Positions 1 through 8,761 are shown, counted from the stretch's first letter. The stretch is DNA of 64,000 nucleotides from Bradyrhizobium sp. WSM1743 (GCF_000473065.1 NZ_AXAZ01000002.1:62001-126000), one strand, 5' to 3'. Made by a program: numbers and translations. Notes: generated by a model from the letters alone, not told the origin.

Positions 1-13
1 GGGAGATATTTCA

Positions 14-433
14 GTGTTGATTGTTGAAACTATTTTGAAGCCAGACCAGTTTGGCGGTATTGGACTTTTCTCTGCTACTCTTTTGCCTAAAGGTGCATTG
101 ATTTGGATTCATAATCCAATCGTTGACATTGCCGTGACACCTGAACAGTACGCAACTTTACCTCGAACATTTCAAGCTTTACTGGACAAGCATGCCTATC
201 CAAGAGACCTCGACGTTGATGATGGTGTTCTAGAGTACAATGCTGACAACGCCCGTTTCATGAATCACAGCAGTCAGCCAAACACATACCAAGACGATCA
301 TTGCCGAATTTTCACAGCCCGTGAGATACAACCGGGCGAAGAACTGACTTGCGATTACTTGTCGTTCGATCCAAGGTGCGACTTATCGTGGGTTAAAGAG
401 CTATCGCCGAATGTTGGCGCCCCAAGAGGCTAG
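14..433 (+). CDS. SET-domain protein (putative protein-lysine methyltransferase)
   Basis: This 139-residue protein has the fold signature of a SET domain. It has an early G-x-G-LFSA-type stretch (about residues 14-22), the N-x-x-R-F-M-N-H-S pseudoknot motif (about 79-87) and a G-E-E-L-T-C-D-Y motif (about 108-115) that normally closes the S-adenosylmethionine/lysine site. SET enzymes methylate lysines on proteins; no substrate can be named here. The start is GTG at 14, with GGGAGA about 7 nt upstream, so the gene appears complete although it sits at the window edge. Its third positions are clearly more A/T-rich than the surrounding genes, which suggests recent transfer. The 3' end abuts an IS110 remnant. 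Family call is firm; role unknown. Confidence 0.75.
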   Translation: MLIVETILKPDQFGGIGLFSATLLPKGALIWIHNPIVDIAVTPEQYATLPRTFQALLDKHAYPRDLDVDDGVLEYNADNARFMNHSSQPNTYQDDHCRIFTAREIQPGEELTCDYLSFDPRCDLSWVKELSPNVGAPRG

Positions 434-951
434 GCGGCAGCGGATTGAGTCTGCGGTCTGGCGACTTCTATTCCGTCGGCGAATTTACATGGGGAGAGTT
501 TCGGCAACTTTTTGTGCCCATTGACACGAGGCCAGCTTTTCTCGGCGACCTCCCGAGCTTGAAGATCATAGCGAGCGCCATCTTGTTCGACAGACATTCC
601 TTGGCGCGCATTGTGTGGTGGCGCACGGTCGCGAACGCGCTCACGTTGACATGGACGGGTTTGAAACAACCACAACTGCGCGATCCCACGCGCGTCGTTC
701 CAGTCGGTCGTCACCGGCATAGCTGAAAGCACTGCCTTGCCTGGCGGGCAAACTAACGGCCGGAAGCCCCGGTCCCGATTAATTCGCGTCAGCCATTCTG
801 AAGTCGGTCCTGCTTCCAGGCCCACCCGCTCAACTTGACTGGTCCAAGGCTCAAGGTGCCCACAATCGAAGGCACAGAACAACCTTCCCGGTCCCGTCGA
901 CCTCGCATATCGCAAGCAATTAAGGGAAACATCCCGGCCGACGTAGATCAT
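430..951 (-). pseudogene. IS110-family transposase remnant
   Basis: The - strand reads as the N-terminal part of an IS110-type transposase. It opens with a Y-V-G-x-D-V-S-L DEDD-type motif and continues with the characteristic VERVGLEAGPTSEWL block, then LSAMPV-T-D-WNDARGIAQL. After that block the similarity jumps to another frame (about 470-690, G-C-F-K-P-V-H-V followed by an A-K-x-x-L-S-N-K stretch) and back, so the gene carries frameshifts. It lacks the C-terminal serine-containing domain. It is a dead fragment separating the SET gene from the lasso cluster. Confidence 0.7.
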
Positions 952-1445
952 GGCTTTCCTCCTTCCAATGAACGGGTTCATGATCGCCAGGCAAAAGGGG
1001 CTACTCGGCACATAGGCCAGGCGATCAGGACCGAATACACCATCTGTTTTGAACAGCGGTTGCGCTTCATGTTCTGGTCATTGTTGTAGGCCCCAGCGAA
1101 CTTCAACCTGGATTGAGCCTTAGGGTGCGGGAGACCTGGGGTAAACGCCAGTTGGAATTTGTAAAACGCGACTGTTGATGAAACCTGGCGATGAAACCTT
1201 CCTCTCGGACTAATCCTGGAAGGCTCGGCGTACGTATGATCATAGGTGATCGAATCATCGTCCCTTCAGCCGCTGGCGGCAAAAGCGCCACCTAATTGCC
1301 TCGTCGCCCAACTCCCGCATTCTCCGTAACCTCAAACTATTTTTCGAATCGATCGACATCATACTCAAAAAATAAAAGCCCTATTTTACATCCCGATGCT
1401 AGCGTCCGCGCGCTGGCGATATGCCGGTCAGTATGGAGAAAGTGG
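952..1445. other. Intergenic region upstream of the lasso precursor
   Basis: No convincing gene is seen. The open frames here lack a ribosome binding site and recognisable content. The 3' part should hold the lasso promoter, but no clear -35/-10 pair could be picked by eye. Confidence 0.4.
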
Positions 1446-1592
1446 ATGAATACGACCGCTATCAATGAAACCGCTATCAATGACACGGTGCAGGACCTCG
1501 GGGACGCCACCGAGCTCACAAAAGGCTTTGGGGGCTCGTGGCGCGCAGAACACACGACCGGCGATTATTATTACGTGGATGAGTCCGATTGA
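1446..1592 (+). CDS. Lasso peptide precursor (A gene)
   Basis: This 48-residue peptide reads as a 26-residue leader plus a 22-residue core. The leader ends with D-L-G-D-A-T-E-L-T-K, which carries the conserved Thr at position -2 required by lasso maturases. The core begins with Gly and has Glu at position 9, giving ring GFGGSWRAE (predicted Gly1-Glu9 isopeptide) and tail HTTGDYYYVDESD. The tail has three consecutive Tyr as possible plug residues and an acidic end. ATG at 1446 has GGAG at 1435-1438, 7 nt upstream; an upstream in-frame ATG at 1296 would give a non-leader-like extension. The B, C and D genes follow on the same strand. Assignment rests on motif plus operon context; ring size is inferred, and the bioactivity is unknown. 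Confidence 0.9.
   Translation: MNTTAINETAINDTVQDLGDATELTKGFGGSWRAEHTTGDYYYVDESD
1455..1484 (+). repeat. 15-bp tandem duplication inside the lasso leader
   Basis: Two adjacent 15-bp copies (1455-1469 and 1470-1484) differ only in the last base. They encode T-A-I-N-E followed by T-A-I-N-D in the leader. The duplication is in frame and lies N-terminal to the conserved leader end. Confidence 0.9.
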
Positions 1593-1605
1593 CGCGGACC
1601 GTCTT

Positions 1606-1633
1606 GATGGGATGGGCTTCGGCCCATCCCATC
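1606..1633 (+). promoter_or_regulatory. Strong stem-loop between lasso A and B genes
   Basis: GATGGGATGGGC (1606-1617), loop TTCG, then GCCCATCCCATC (1622-1633) form a perfect 12-bp stem with a stable tetraloop. No T-tract follows, so it is more likely an mRNA 3' stabiliser or partial attenuator than a full terminator. That would favour high precursor levels relative to the maturation enzymes. Confidence 0.8.
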
Positions 1634-1664
1634 AGTTAGAGGCGGTGGGCAAGGGATCGCTGCT

Positions 1665-2222
1665 GTGAGCGACATATTTCATGCGTGGTCTAACGGGCGT
1701 TGGATCAGCCTCGACCTGCAATCCAATCGTTACAGCATGGCGAGCACATCTGCAGCTTGTCCGGAGGAGCGTGAACGGCTAACCGAGACGACGGCAAAGT
1801 TGCGCGATTGCCTGAGTTCACCGCCAGCCTTTCTCCCACCCCTCCATCTGGTGTGGCACTATGCGCGTGCGGCTCATGCTGCTCGTTTCATTCGCAGCCA
1901 GATCATCGCTCGTCAACTCGACTTTTTACGTGCCTCGCGTCGGGGTACGGCACCGGTGTCCATGGGAGTCGAAAGAATCCATTACTACGCCGGCGTATTC
2001 CAACATCTGCGCAATCTTCGGTTCCGCCGCCCGCGCTGTCTTGAGGATTCCATAGGGGGCTATCTGTTTTTCTATCCCTACATCCCATCGCTCGAGCTCC
2101 TCGTGGGTGTGAAGCAGCCACCTTTCAGAGCCCACGCCTGGCTGCAATCTGGCGATCTCATTTTGAACGACGCGAAGCGTGCTGTGGAGGACTACAGCGT
2201 CATCTTGAGATTCGAGAAATGA
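1665..2222 (+). CDS. Lasso peptide maturation protease (McjB-like B protein)
   Basis: This 185-residue protein matches the one-piece B protein of proteobacterial lasso clusters. The N-terminal third (residues about 5-60) fits the small PqqD-like leader-recognition domain. The C-terminal half is a transglutaminase-like cysteine protease with Cys125 (in R-C-L-E-D), His157 (in F-R-A-H-A-W) and Asp169 (in L-I-L-N-D-A) as the expected triad. It should cut the leader after Lys26, next to the conserved Thr. The start is GTG at 1665, with AAGGGA about 8 nt upstream. Its stop overlaps the next gene's ATG (ATGA at 2219), so B and C are translationally coupled. Confidence 0.9.
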   Translation: MSDIFHAWSNGRWISLDLQSNRYSMASTSAACPEERERLTETTAKLRDCLSSPPAFLPPLHLVWHYARAAHAARFIRSQIIARQLDFLRASRRGTAPVSMGVERIHYYAGVFQHLRNLRFRRPRCLEDSIGGYLFFYPYIPSLELLVGVKQPPFRAHAWLQSGDLILNDAKRAVEDYSVILRFEK

Positions 2223-3874
2223 GACTCAATGTAGACGGGCTCTTGAATTCAGCGAAGGAGCTTGTCACCATCATTGTAAACGGCCGCGTGGAAATCACGG
2301 TGCTCAACGATATTGTTGACGCCGACACCGGCATGCCGACTGAATTGGAACCAAGACACTTCAAAGGCATGTCTCTGCCGGAGATTGTCGCCTTGTTGCA
2401 GGATCGGTACGCTGGCGATGCAGCTTTCATTGTTCGCACGCCGAGTTGCATGGCGATCGTACGCCCCCCTTTCTCGGAGATCTCCATCTTCTACCAGGTC
2501 AGAAATGATGAGATTGAGTGCTGGGCAGGACTGAAGCTGCCAGATGCCGCCTTGGGGCAACGCCACGCCTTCAACTTTGGCTATTTGACTGGCCTGATAT
2601 GCAACGCGTCCTGGTTGACCCCGGAAACAGGGTTGTGTGGGATTTTTGAGCTACTGAGCGGCGCGGCGCTCATCGTCTCAAGGGGGACTTTTCGGCAAGT
2701 CGATTTTCTGGCTGGCGCCGTAGCCAGGCTCAACACCTCGACGGTCTCTTTCAAGGATGACGTGGCCAGTTTTCGCCAATTGATCTCAGCGAGCGTCGCT
2801 CACAAAACGCGCCGCTATGGCGGTGCTTTCAGTATTGAATGTTCCGGGGGCCTTGATTCGTCGGTAGTGGCGCTGGCTGCGGCCGACCTCCACCGAGGCA
2901 GGCCCCTTTCCCTCCTGAACAGCTACTCAGAGACGGACGTCAATGGTGACGAACGCTTCTTTTTTGCCGCGCTAGCCGAGCAGGTGGGCGGCGCGCCAAC
3001 CTATGTCGAAACGAATGCTCGCTCGTCGATGACCCACCTATCGTCAGAATTGCTGGCTCCAACGCCGCGACCTTGTAAGCTAGCGGCCACGATCCCCACA
3101 ACGGCTCAACTTCACGAGGCTGCGCAGGCCGCAGGATCGCGCCTGGTGCTCACAGGAGATGGAGGCGATCAACTATTTCTCAGAATGCGCCGCTTGACGA
3201 TGGCCAGAGAGCTGCTTGCCGAATCCCGATCGCCACAAGAGGCATTGCGCGAGCTCGCCGGCCTTGCGATTCAGGCTCGAGCGTCTGTCTGGCGTGTTCT
3301 TCGCGAGGTGATCACCGGTCGGAGCGGCCGGGACTTACGCCGGCATATGCTCGGTGATCATCGGCCACAGTCGCTTGTCGCGTCAGTGCGGCCGGATTTC
3401 GGTGCAGAGCTCGTACCAGGCGCCAGGTCCCTACGCCACCTGCCGACGACGCGACTGTTTCAGTTCTTCGGCATGCGTCATGCGGAGCTCAATCGCATCG
3501 CGCTACGAGACATTGCGGTAGAAGAGCGAAAGGCTTTTGTGTTCTGGCCGCTCATCAAGGCAGGTCTCGTCACGGCTCGCCGACATCATCACTCAAATGG
3601 AATTGATCGTGCACTTGAGCGCGAGGCCTTCCGGGAACACTTGCCCGACGTGATCTACTATCGGGTTGGCAAAGGTGCCGGGCGCGACATGCTAATGCGG
3701 TACGAGTATGGTGCCTTGGTGTCACGTGTCGAGCGTAGTGCATTGTATCGGCAAGGCTTGATCTCCCGCGATCTCCTCCGTTCAGCTATCGACAATTTGT
3801 CTTACGACTCAGCGTTTGCACTCGTTCGTCTCTGCGCTGTTGCCGATTGGATGGACCTTCATGAACTGGGGTAA
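2219..3874 (+). CDS. Lasso cyclase (asparagine-synthetase-like McjC homologue)
   Basis: This 551-residue protein belongs to the asparagine synthase B superfamily. The ATP-pyrophosphatase loop S-G-G-L-D-S-S is at residues 209-215, and a second nucleotide-site segment L-T-G-D-G-G-D-Q-L-F is at 311-320. No N-terminal catalytic Cys is present, so the glutaminase half is inactive, as in known lasso cyclases. Its expected role is to adenylate the Glu9 side chain of the core and form the macrolactam with the Gly1 amine. It overlaps the B gene by 4 nt and the exporter gene by 14 nt. Free-standing asparagine synthetase is the only real alternative and is made unlikely by the neighbours. Confidence 0.92.
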   Translation: MRLNVDGLLNSAKELVTIIVNGRVEITVLNDIVDADTGMPTELEPRHFKGMSLPEIVALLQDRYAGDAAFIVRTPSCMAIVRPPFSEISIFYQVRNDEIECWAGLKLPDAALGQRHAFNFGYLTGLICNASWLTPETGLCGIFELLSGAALIVSRGTFRQVDFLAGAVARLNTSTVSFKDDVASFRQLISASVAHKTRRYGGAFSIECSGGLDSSVVALAAADLHRGRPLSLLNSYSETDVNGDERFFFAALAEQVGGAPTYVETNARSSMTHLSSELLAPTPRPCKLAATIPTTAQLHEAAQAAGSRLVLTGDGGDQLFLRMRRLTMARELLAESRSPQEALRELAGLAIQARASVWRVLREVITGRSGRDLRRHMLGDHRPQSLVASVRPDFGAELVPGARSLRHLPTTRLFQFFGMRHAELNRIALRDIAVEERKAFVFWPLIKAGLVTARRHHHSNGIDRALEREAFREHLPDVIYYRVGKGAGRDMLMRYEYGALVSRVERSALYRQGLISRDLLRSAIDNLSYDSAFALVRLCAVADWMDLHELG

Positions 3875-5558
3875 GCCGCTCTTGCCCTCGCTCCAATGGG
3901 ACATCATCAAGACGAGCCTGCAATCTTCCCGCCTTCTTGTCGCGGGCTTCTTGCTCACGACCATTGCAGCGTCTGCCAGCGCGGTCGCCGGGCCGCTCCT
4001 GCTCTCACGCGCCGTCGCCCGGCTGGCCAGCGCGCCGCCGCTTCTTACGCTCAGTTTGTTGTTGCTGTTTGCCGTTACGACCGCGCTTGCTCGGTGCTTG
4101 CAGGAGGTCAAGGCGGTTCTGTCGAACAGGCTGGAACAGGACGTTCGTAATCGCTCCAGCAAGAAGATCATGGACGCTCTGGTGAGTGCCGAGGGATCGC
4201 TGTTTGCTCAAAACAATCCGAGCAAGATTTCGGTAATGGTAGAGAGTTGGCACCAGTCCAATAAGATCTACATCCAGCTCTATTTGATGGTGCTGATGGG
4301 CGGGGTCGCCGATGTTGCGTTCTCGTTCCTTGCCGTCGGTGGAGCAGCAAATTGGTTTGTGGCGCTGTTCGTTCTAGCCTACGGCGTCGTCCTTGTGTTG
4401 ATAACGTGGAAGAGCAATAGAGTTACAAAGGTGTATCAGGCTGAGGCGCAGGCCTCAAGTAACGAGGGCTCGAATGTTTTAGGAAATGCAATCGAAAACA
4501 TCATTTCGATCAGGGTGTTCCGCGCTCAACCCTGGATAGCTGAGTTGTATGCCCGCCGGGCCGCCGCCACGCGCCGAGCTTGGCTCTCGTTCTATGGCGC
4601 CCGGTTGCGCTATGGCGCTTTGCAAGCGACCCTCTTGTTCGTTCAGTATGCCTCGATCTTGGGGCTTTCGCTGTGGCTCTATGACCGGTCAGGCGAGATA
4701 GGTGGGCTCGTCATGGTGAGCATGATCCTGGTTCAACTGAACCGGCCCTTCGAGCTTATCGGCATGTCAATTCGGGACATCATCGTTGCGCGTGGCCTGG
4801 CCCGGCCGCTGCAGGCGCTGCTTGATGCCCATGCCCCAGCGGCACGACCCGCTATGCTCAAGCGTACTATGCCGATATCGGGCTCACTCACCATTTCCAT
4901 CAGCGCGCTTTCGTTTGGTTATGAGCGAGCCGCCTCGCCGCTTCTCTCCGGGATAACGGGCGAGTTCAAGCCCGGCGTTATCAACTTCATCATCGGACGG
5001 TCGGGCGCTGGCAAATCGACGCTTATGCAACTCCTACTAAAAATGCATCGAGGCTACAGCGGCCTGGTACGCGTTGGCTCTCTGGACCTGGCCACGATCG
5101 ATCCGGAAGATTACTTGGCGCACGTAGGTTACGTGCCCCAAGAGCCTATGATGATGAATCTGAGTATCCGCGAAAACGTTCTGCTGGGCCGCCCGTTTTC
5201 CGATGCGGACGTGTTCCACGCCCTAGAATGCGTCCATCTGGCTGATAAGGTGACCTCCTTGCGGGGCGGTTTGGACTACCGCGTCGGCGAGCGGGGCCAA
5301 TTGCTAAGCGGCGGCGAGAGGCAGCGCCTTGCGATCGCCCGTGCACTCATCGCAAAGCCTCGGCTGTTGCTCCTCGACGAGGCCAGTTCCGGGTTGGACG
5401 AGCAGACCGAGCGCGGAATCTTCGCCGAACTTCGGCAACTCGCGTCAGACACGACGATCATAGCAATCACGCACCGTCGGGGCGTGATAAGTCCACATGA
5501 CTACGTGCTCGATTTGTCGTGGTCGGCATCCGCGAGAGCCTCGCCTGTGCTCGCATAA
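3861..5558 (+). CDS. Lasso peptide ABC exporter (McjD-like)
   Basis: This is a 565-residue fused ABC exporter. Six hydrophobic segments fill about residues 20-300, and a nucleotide-binding domain follows with Walker A G-R-S-G-A-G-K-S-T, signature L-S-G-G-E-R-Q-R and Walker B L-L-L-L-D-E-A-S-S-G. It should pump the mature lasso peptide out of the cytoplasm and give self-immunity. ATG at 3861 was chosen over the earlier 3816 because it lies at the end of the cyclase gene in a typical coupled overlap. The 3' end converges with, and overlaps by about 90 bp, the GntR gene on the other strand. Confidence 0.88.
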   Translation: MNWGKPLLPSLQWDIIKTSLQSSRLLVAGFLLTTIAASASAVAGPLLLSRAVARLASAPPLLTLSLLLLFAVTTALARCLQEVKAVLSNRLEQDVRNRSSKKIMDALVSAEGSLFAQNNPSKISVMVESWHQSNKIYIQLYLMVLMGGVADVAFSFLAVGGAANWFVALFVLAYGVVLVLITWKSNRVTKVYQAEAQASSNEGSNVLGNAIENIISIRVFRAQPWIAELYARRAAATRRAWLSFYGARLRYGALQATLLFVQYASILGLSLWLYDRSGEIGGLVMVSMILVQLNRPFELIGMSIRDIIVARGLARPLQALLDAHAPAARPAMLKRTMPISGSLTISISALSFGYERAASPLLSGITGEFKPGVINFIIGRSGAGKSTLMQLLLKMHRGYSGLVRVGSLDLATIDPEDYLAHVGYVPQEPMMMNLSIRENVLLGRPFSDADVFHALECVHLADKVTSLRGGLDYRVGERGQLLSGGERQRLAIARALIAKPRLLLLDEASSGLDEQTERGIFAELRQLASDTTIIAITHRRGVISPHDYVLDLSWSASARASPVLA

Positions 5559-6162
5559 CTTCGGTGACCCGGCGTCTGAAAAAGTCCTGGATGGCACGGG
5601 CTGCGCCTTTGTGCTGCCCTTCGACCATCAACGCACTAATACTTTGGCTTTCGACAAGCAAATCGCTGTAGTACGTACGTGTTCCCATTGCGCGCGAAAG
5701 GTAGACATAAACGACGTCCGCGACGTGATCCGCAATGTGGCGATGCTGTTTGACTAGCAACGCGCGCCGATAGCACTCGCCTACTTTCAAGAAGAGTTTG
5801 GCGGGATCCTCATTGCTTGCGTAAATGGGCTTAATTTCGCCGCAGAAGCTTGCCGCCACTTCATCAATCAGCTTCGCCTTGGTGAAATCGCTGATGCTAT
5901 CGACATACATTTGCGACAGCATATTGCAGAACAGGATGGCTTGATGTGGGTCGATCGGCCTGGCGTTGAACCCCTTGTGGTCGACATTTTGCACCACATC
6001 GCGCTCAGTCAGCCGTATCAAAGCCTCTCGTACGGGCGAAACTCCGACGCGAAGCTCATCGGCAATGTCGGCAGGCTTCAAGGCTGTGCCGGGTAGCCAA
6101 TGGCCCAGTAATAGACGCTCGCGCAAGGCCTGGAATACTGGATGCTGTGTCTCAAAAGCCAT
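5467..6162 (-). CDS. GntR-family (FadR/FCD-type) transcriptional regulator
   Basis: This protein of about 231 residues has an N-terminal winged helix, whose recognition region reads G-V-S-P-V-R-E-A-L-I-R-L (about 36-47), followed by an all-helical FCD-like ligand domain. FCD regulators usually respond to small carboxylates. The gene is convergent with the lasso exporter and their 3' ends overlap by about 90 bp. Regulation of the lasso genes is possible but not shown. ATG at 6162 is preferred because the family's helix 1 starts just after it; the upstream in-frame GTG at 6213 would add 17 residues with no family character. Confidence 0.75.
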   Translation of the reverse strand: MAFETQHPVFQALRERLLLGHWLPGTALKPADIADELRVGVSPVREALIRLTERDVVQNVDHKGFNARPIDPHQAILFCNMLSQMYVDSISDFTKAKLIDEVAASFCGEIKPIYASNEDPAKLFLKVGECYRRALLVKQHRHIADHVADVVYVYLSRAMGTRTYYSDLLVESQSISALMVEGQHKGAARAIQDFFRRRVTEVMRAQARLSRMPTTTNRARSHVDLSRPDGA

Positions 6163-6867
6163 GATTATTCGCCCGTTCAAGCGTCCTGACTGAGGCGGCC
6201 AAGGGAGCCTCACCTCTTGGCATAGCTCATGCCGCCCCGGACGCCATGCGCGGTCCGGTCCGCGGCGAAATCGCTGCTAGGATAGGCCGCCATGGCAGGC
6301 CGTCCGCTCAGGGCCACGAACCTCTGCTGCCGAGTACGAGGTGGGTATGTCCAAATCGGAATTGGGCGGTCGGAACGGGTAGAGGCGATGATCGAGCGGC
6401 ATTTCTGCCATTGTGCAACTCGCCCAAGAAGCCGCGTCGCTGCCACTGGTGCCGACGTCGGCGCCAACATGTTGGTTTCGCTGTTCACGATGTTGCGTCC
6501 GCACTCGCGCTCCTCCTTGATCATGATTAGCGAGTCGGGCGCGATCGAGAGATTGAGTTCCGCCGTTCCTCATGGTCCTGCTTCCGTTATCAAAATGGAA
6601 CGTCATCCGCACCACCCGATCCGCTGGTCGAAAATCGTGACTCCAATTCAGTTCCTCGCTCGCCGAAGATGCTGAAGATATTCCAAATGGTTGCTCGGCA
6701 ATGTGCGGACTAACTCGGCTAACCTTGGTGTGGTCGGGGGCCCTCCCCAGCCATCTGAGATACAACTTGACGCTACGTGCGATTCAAGGGATCTGAGGCC
6801 GGCAAACTGGACCATTTTCGGCTAGAGTTTTCGCCGCCGAATCCTCAGCTGGGAGGAGCGACAGACG
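6163..6867. other. Gene-poor stretch
   Basis: Several open frames exist on both strands, but none has a convincing start, domain or codon pattern. No repeat or RNA gene was recognised. This is probably insertion-sequence or island debris. Confidence 0.4.
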
Positions 6868-6930
6868 ATGAAGGCCTCAAAATTTTCCGACACCCCGAAG
6901 GCGTTGATTCTCAAGCGGGGAAACGAACCT
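6868..6930 (+). pseudogene. IS3-family OrfA N-terminal remnant
   Basis: A short frame opening M-K-A-S-K-F-S-D-T-P-K-A-L-I-L-K-R-G resembles the first helix of IS3/IS911-type OrfA proteins. It breaks off about 20 residues in, where the helix-turn-helix should begin. It is only a fragment. Confidence 0.5.
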
Positions 6931-6996
6931 GCCAATACCCTCGGCTGCATCAAGATGCGGGCGACCTGACCTGGCACGCAGAGACACAGAAAAGCT

Positions 6997-7203
6997 ATGG
7001 CCGAGCAATCGACAAATCTGCCGAAGGTGCCGCCAGTTCAGATGGATTGCGAGACGGAGGAACTGGCAAACAAAATCGCGGAACGCGCGAGAGAGGCACG
7101 CCATCAAGCTGCACCCTTACCAGAAGGTCCAGTTCGCGACCCACTACTTGAAAAAATTAAGCAGTGCAACACAGATTCCCGTACGACGGTTGCGCAGCGC
7201 TGA
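6997..7203 (+). CDS. Small hypothetical protein, probably truncated
   Basis: This is a 68-residue acidic and basic helical protein. The segment A-R-E-A-R-H-Q-A followed by L-P-E-G-P-V-R-D-P-L-L-E-K-I-K-Q-C-N-T resembles a short conserved protein common in Bradyrhizobium genomes, recalled from memory. The C-terminal residues after N-T do not fit that pattern, so a frameshift near 7170 is likely. No function can be given. Confidence 0.35.
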   Translation: MAEQSTNLPKVPPVQMDCETEELANKIAERAREARHQAAPLPEGPVRDPLLEKIKQCNTDSRTTVAQR

Positions 7204-7312
7204 GGAAGACGCGACCAGCGGGCTCTTGAAGGCGCCTCTGGATATCGCTTCCCGGCCAGGCCCAGGCCGCCGTAGCCTTCCCTTTCCTTTACAGAGCAAT
7301 TTCAACGAACCG

Positions 7313-7370
7313 CTAAGTCCGGGCAAGTGCCGCCCTCTTGGTCTGCTTTCCGTCAGGCTTCACGCACGCG
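7313..7370 (-). pseudogene. 3' part of the IS21-split secreted peptide gene
   Basis: Read on the - strand across the duplicated target, this piece continues in frame from the signal-peptide ORF at 9649-9845. It adds C-V-K-P-D-G-K-Q-T-K-R-A-A-L-A-R-T and a TAG stop at 7313. Removing the element restores one uninterrupted 81-residue reading frame. Confidence 0.75.
7362..7370. repeat. Left copy of 9-bp direct repeat flanking the IS21 element (target duplication)
   Basis: ACGCACGCG here is repeated exactly at 9649-9657, on the other side of the element. Confidence 0.7.
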
Positions 7371-7447
7371 TGTCGCGTGCCACGGAAAACTGCCCCCTCG
7401 GCGTCACGAGGAATTGCCCCCTCCTCCGTTAGCTGAGGAGAGAGTGA

Positions 7448-8716
7448 ATGAAGCAGGAACGAATCACTGAAGGGTCGCCGTGGAGTGATCCACGGGGGCA
7501 GGTGATGAAGACGCCGGATGACGTGGCGGAGATGTTGCGCCTGAGGGCGTGCGGGTGGGGTGTGAAGCGGATTGCGCGGCAGCTGGGCTGCAGCCATCAC
7601 ACGGTGACGGACTACGTGGCGGCGGGCAGGGTGAAGCCGTTCAAGTCGCCTGAGCGGCCGAAGCGCCTCGACGGCCTTGAGGGTTGGCTGCGCGAGAGGC
7701 TCATTCGGCATCGCGGCAATGCCGACGTGGTGCGCCAGGACCTGTTGGCCGAGAAAGGCGTGACCGTCAGCCGGCGGGCGCTGCAACGCGCCGTGCAGCC
7801 CTATCGCCAAGCGCTGAACGCGGATGCGCTGGCGACGACGCGGTTTGAGATGCCGCCGGGCCGGCAGTTGCAGATCGACTTCGGGGAGCGCCTGGTCGAG
7901 ATCGGAGGGGCGAAAGTCAAGGCATTCGTGTTCGTGGCAACGCTTGGACACTCGCGACGGCTCCATGTGCGTGCGGGCCGAGAGGCAGGAGCATTGGTTC
8001 GCCGGGCTCGAGAGCACATTCACGACCTTCAGCGGTGTGCCGGAGGAAGTGCTGATGGACAATCCTCGGGCGCTTGTCGTGCGCCACGACGCGGTGAGCC
8101 GGTCGGTTCAGTGTAACGACAAGCTGATAGCCTTCGCAAAGCATTGGGGCTTCTGTCCTCGCGCTTGCGCGCCATATCGGGCGCGCACGAAGGGCAAGAC
8201 GGAGAACGGCGTCCTCTACGTGAAGAAGCGATCGCCGGTCATTCCTTCCCAAGCTGGGAAGCATTCGAGGCGCATCTCGACAGGTGGGAGCGTGAGGTTG
8301 CGAACGTTTGTATCCACGGCACGACCGGCGAGGCGCCGATCATCCGCTTCGCGCGTGACGAGATACATCGGTTGAAGCCGCTCGGCGGGCAACCGTCGTT
8401 CGGATCCTTTGAACTGACCCGTGTCGTCGGCAATGATTGCGCCGGCGAGATCGACACGAACAGCTACTCGGTGCCGTGGCGCCTTATCGGCGAGCGCGTG
8501 GCGGTGACGATCGCGGCCGGCGAACTGCGGATCCGCCATGGGTTGCACCAGGTTGCGGTCCACAAGCAATCGGAGGGGGCCGGCTGCGGATCGTCGACTC
8601 CGCTCATCTGGATGGTGTTGCTGGCTGCAACGGCGCGGTCCGCCGAGCGGAGATCGCGGCGGTGCTGCCGCCGTCTCCACCGCCGTCGTTGTTACGCCCT
8701 CTTGCCGAATAAGTAG
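7448..8716 (+). pseudogene. IstA transposase of the IS21 element, frameshifted
   Basis: An N-terminal helix-turn-helix (I-A-R-Q-L-G-C-S-H-H-T-V) leads into the integrase core start (Q-L-Q-I-D-F-G-E-R). The reading then moves to a second frame near 7970 (V-P-E-E-V-L-M-D-N-P-R-A-L-V) and to a third near 8240 (F-P-S-W-E-A-F-E-A-H-L). It shifts again near 8575 to a frame ending L-L-R-P-L-A-E. At least three shifts make it non-functional. Confidence 0.8.
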
Positions 8717-8761
8717 CTGTGGTCGGAGGACCTTCTGATCGCGCGGGCAAAGAAGAAGATA

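Noticed and set aside
430..1089. + strand ORFs 445-726 and 835-1089
   Set aside because: They are antisense frames of the IS110 transposase remnant.
1296..1592. 98-residue + strand ORF starting at 1296 as the lasso precursor
   Set aside because: The first 50 residues are basic and unlike a lasso leader; GGAG with 7-nt spacing marks ATG 1446.
7313..8062. 249-residue - strand ORF across the IS21 left end
   Set aside because: Antisense to istA; only its last 19 codons outside the element belong to the interrupted peptide gene.
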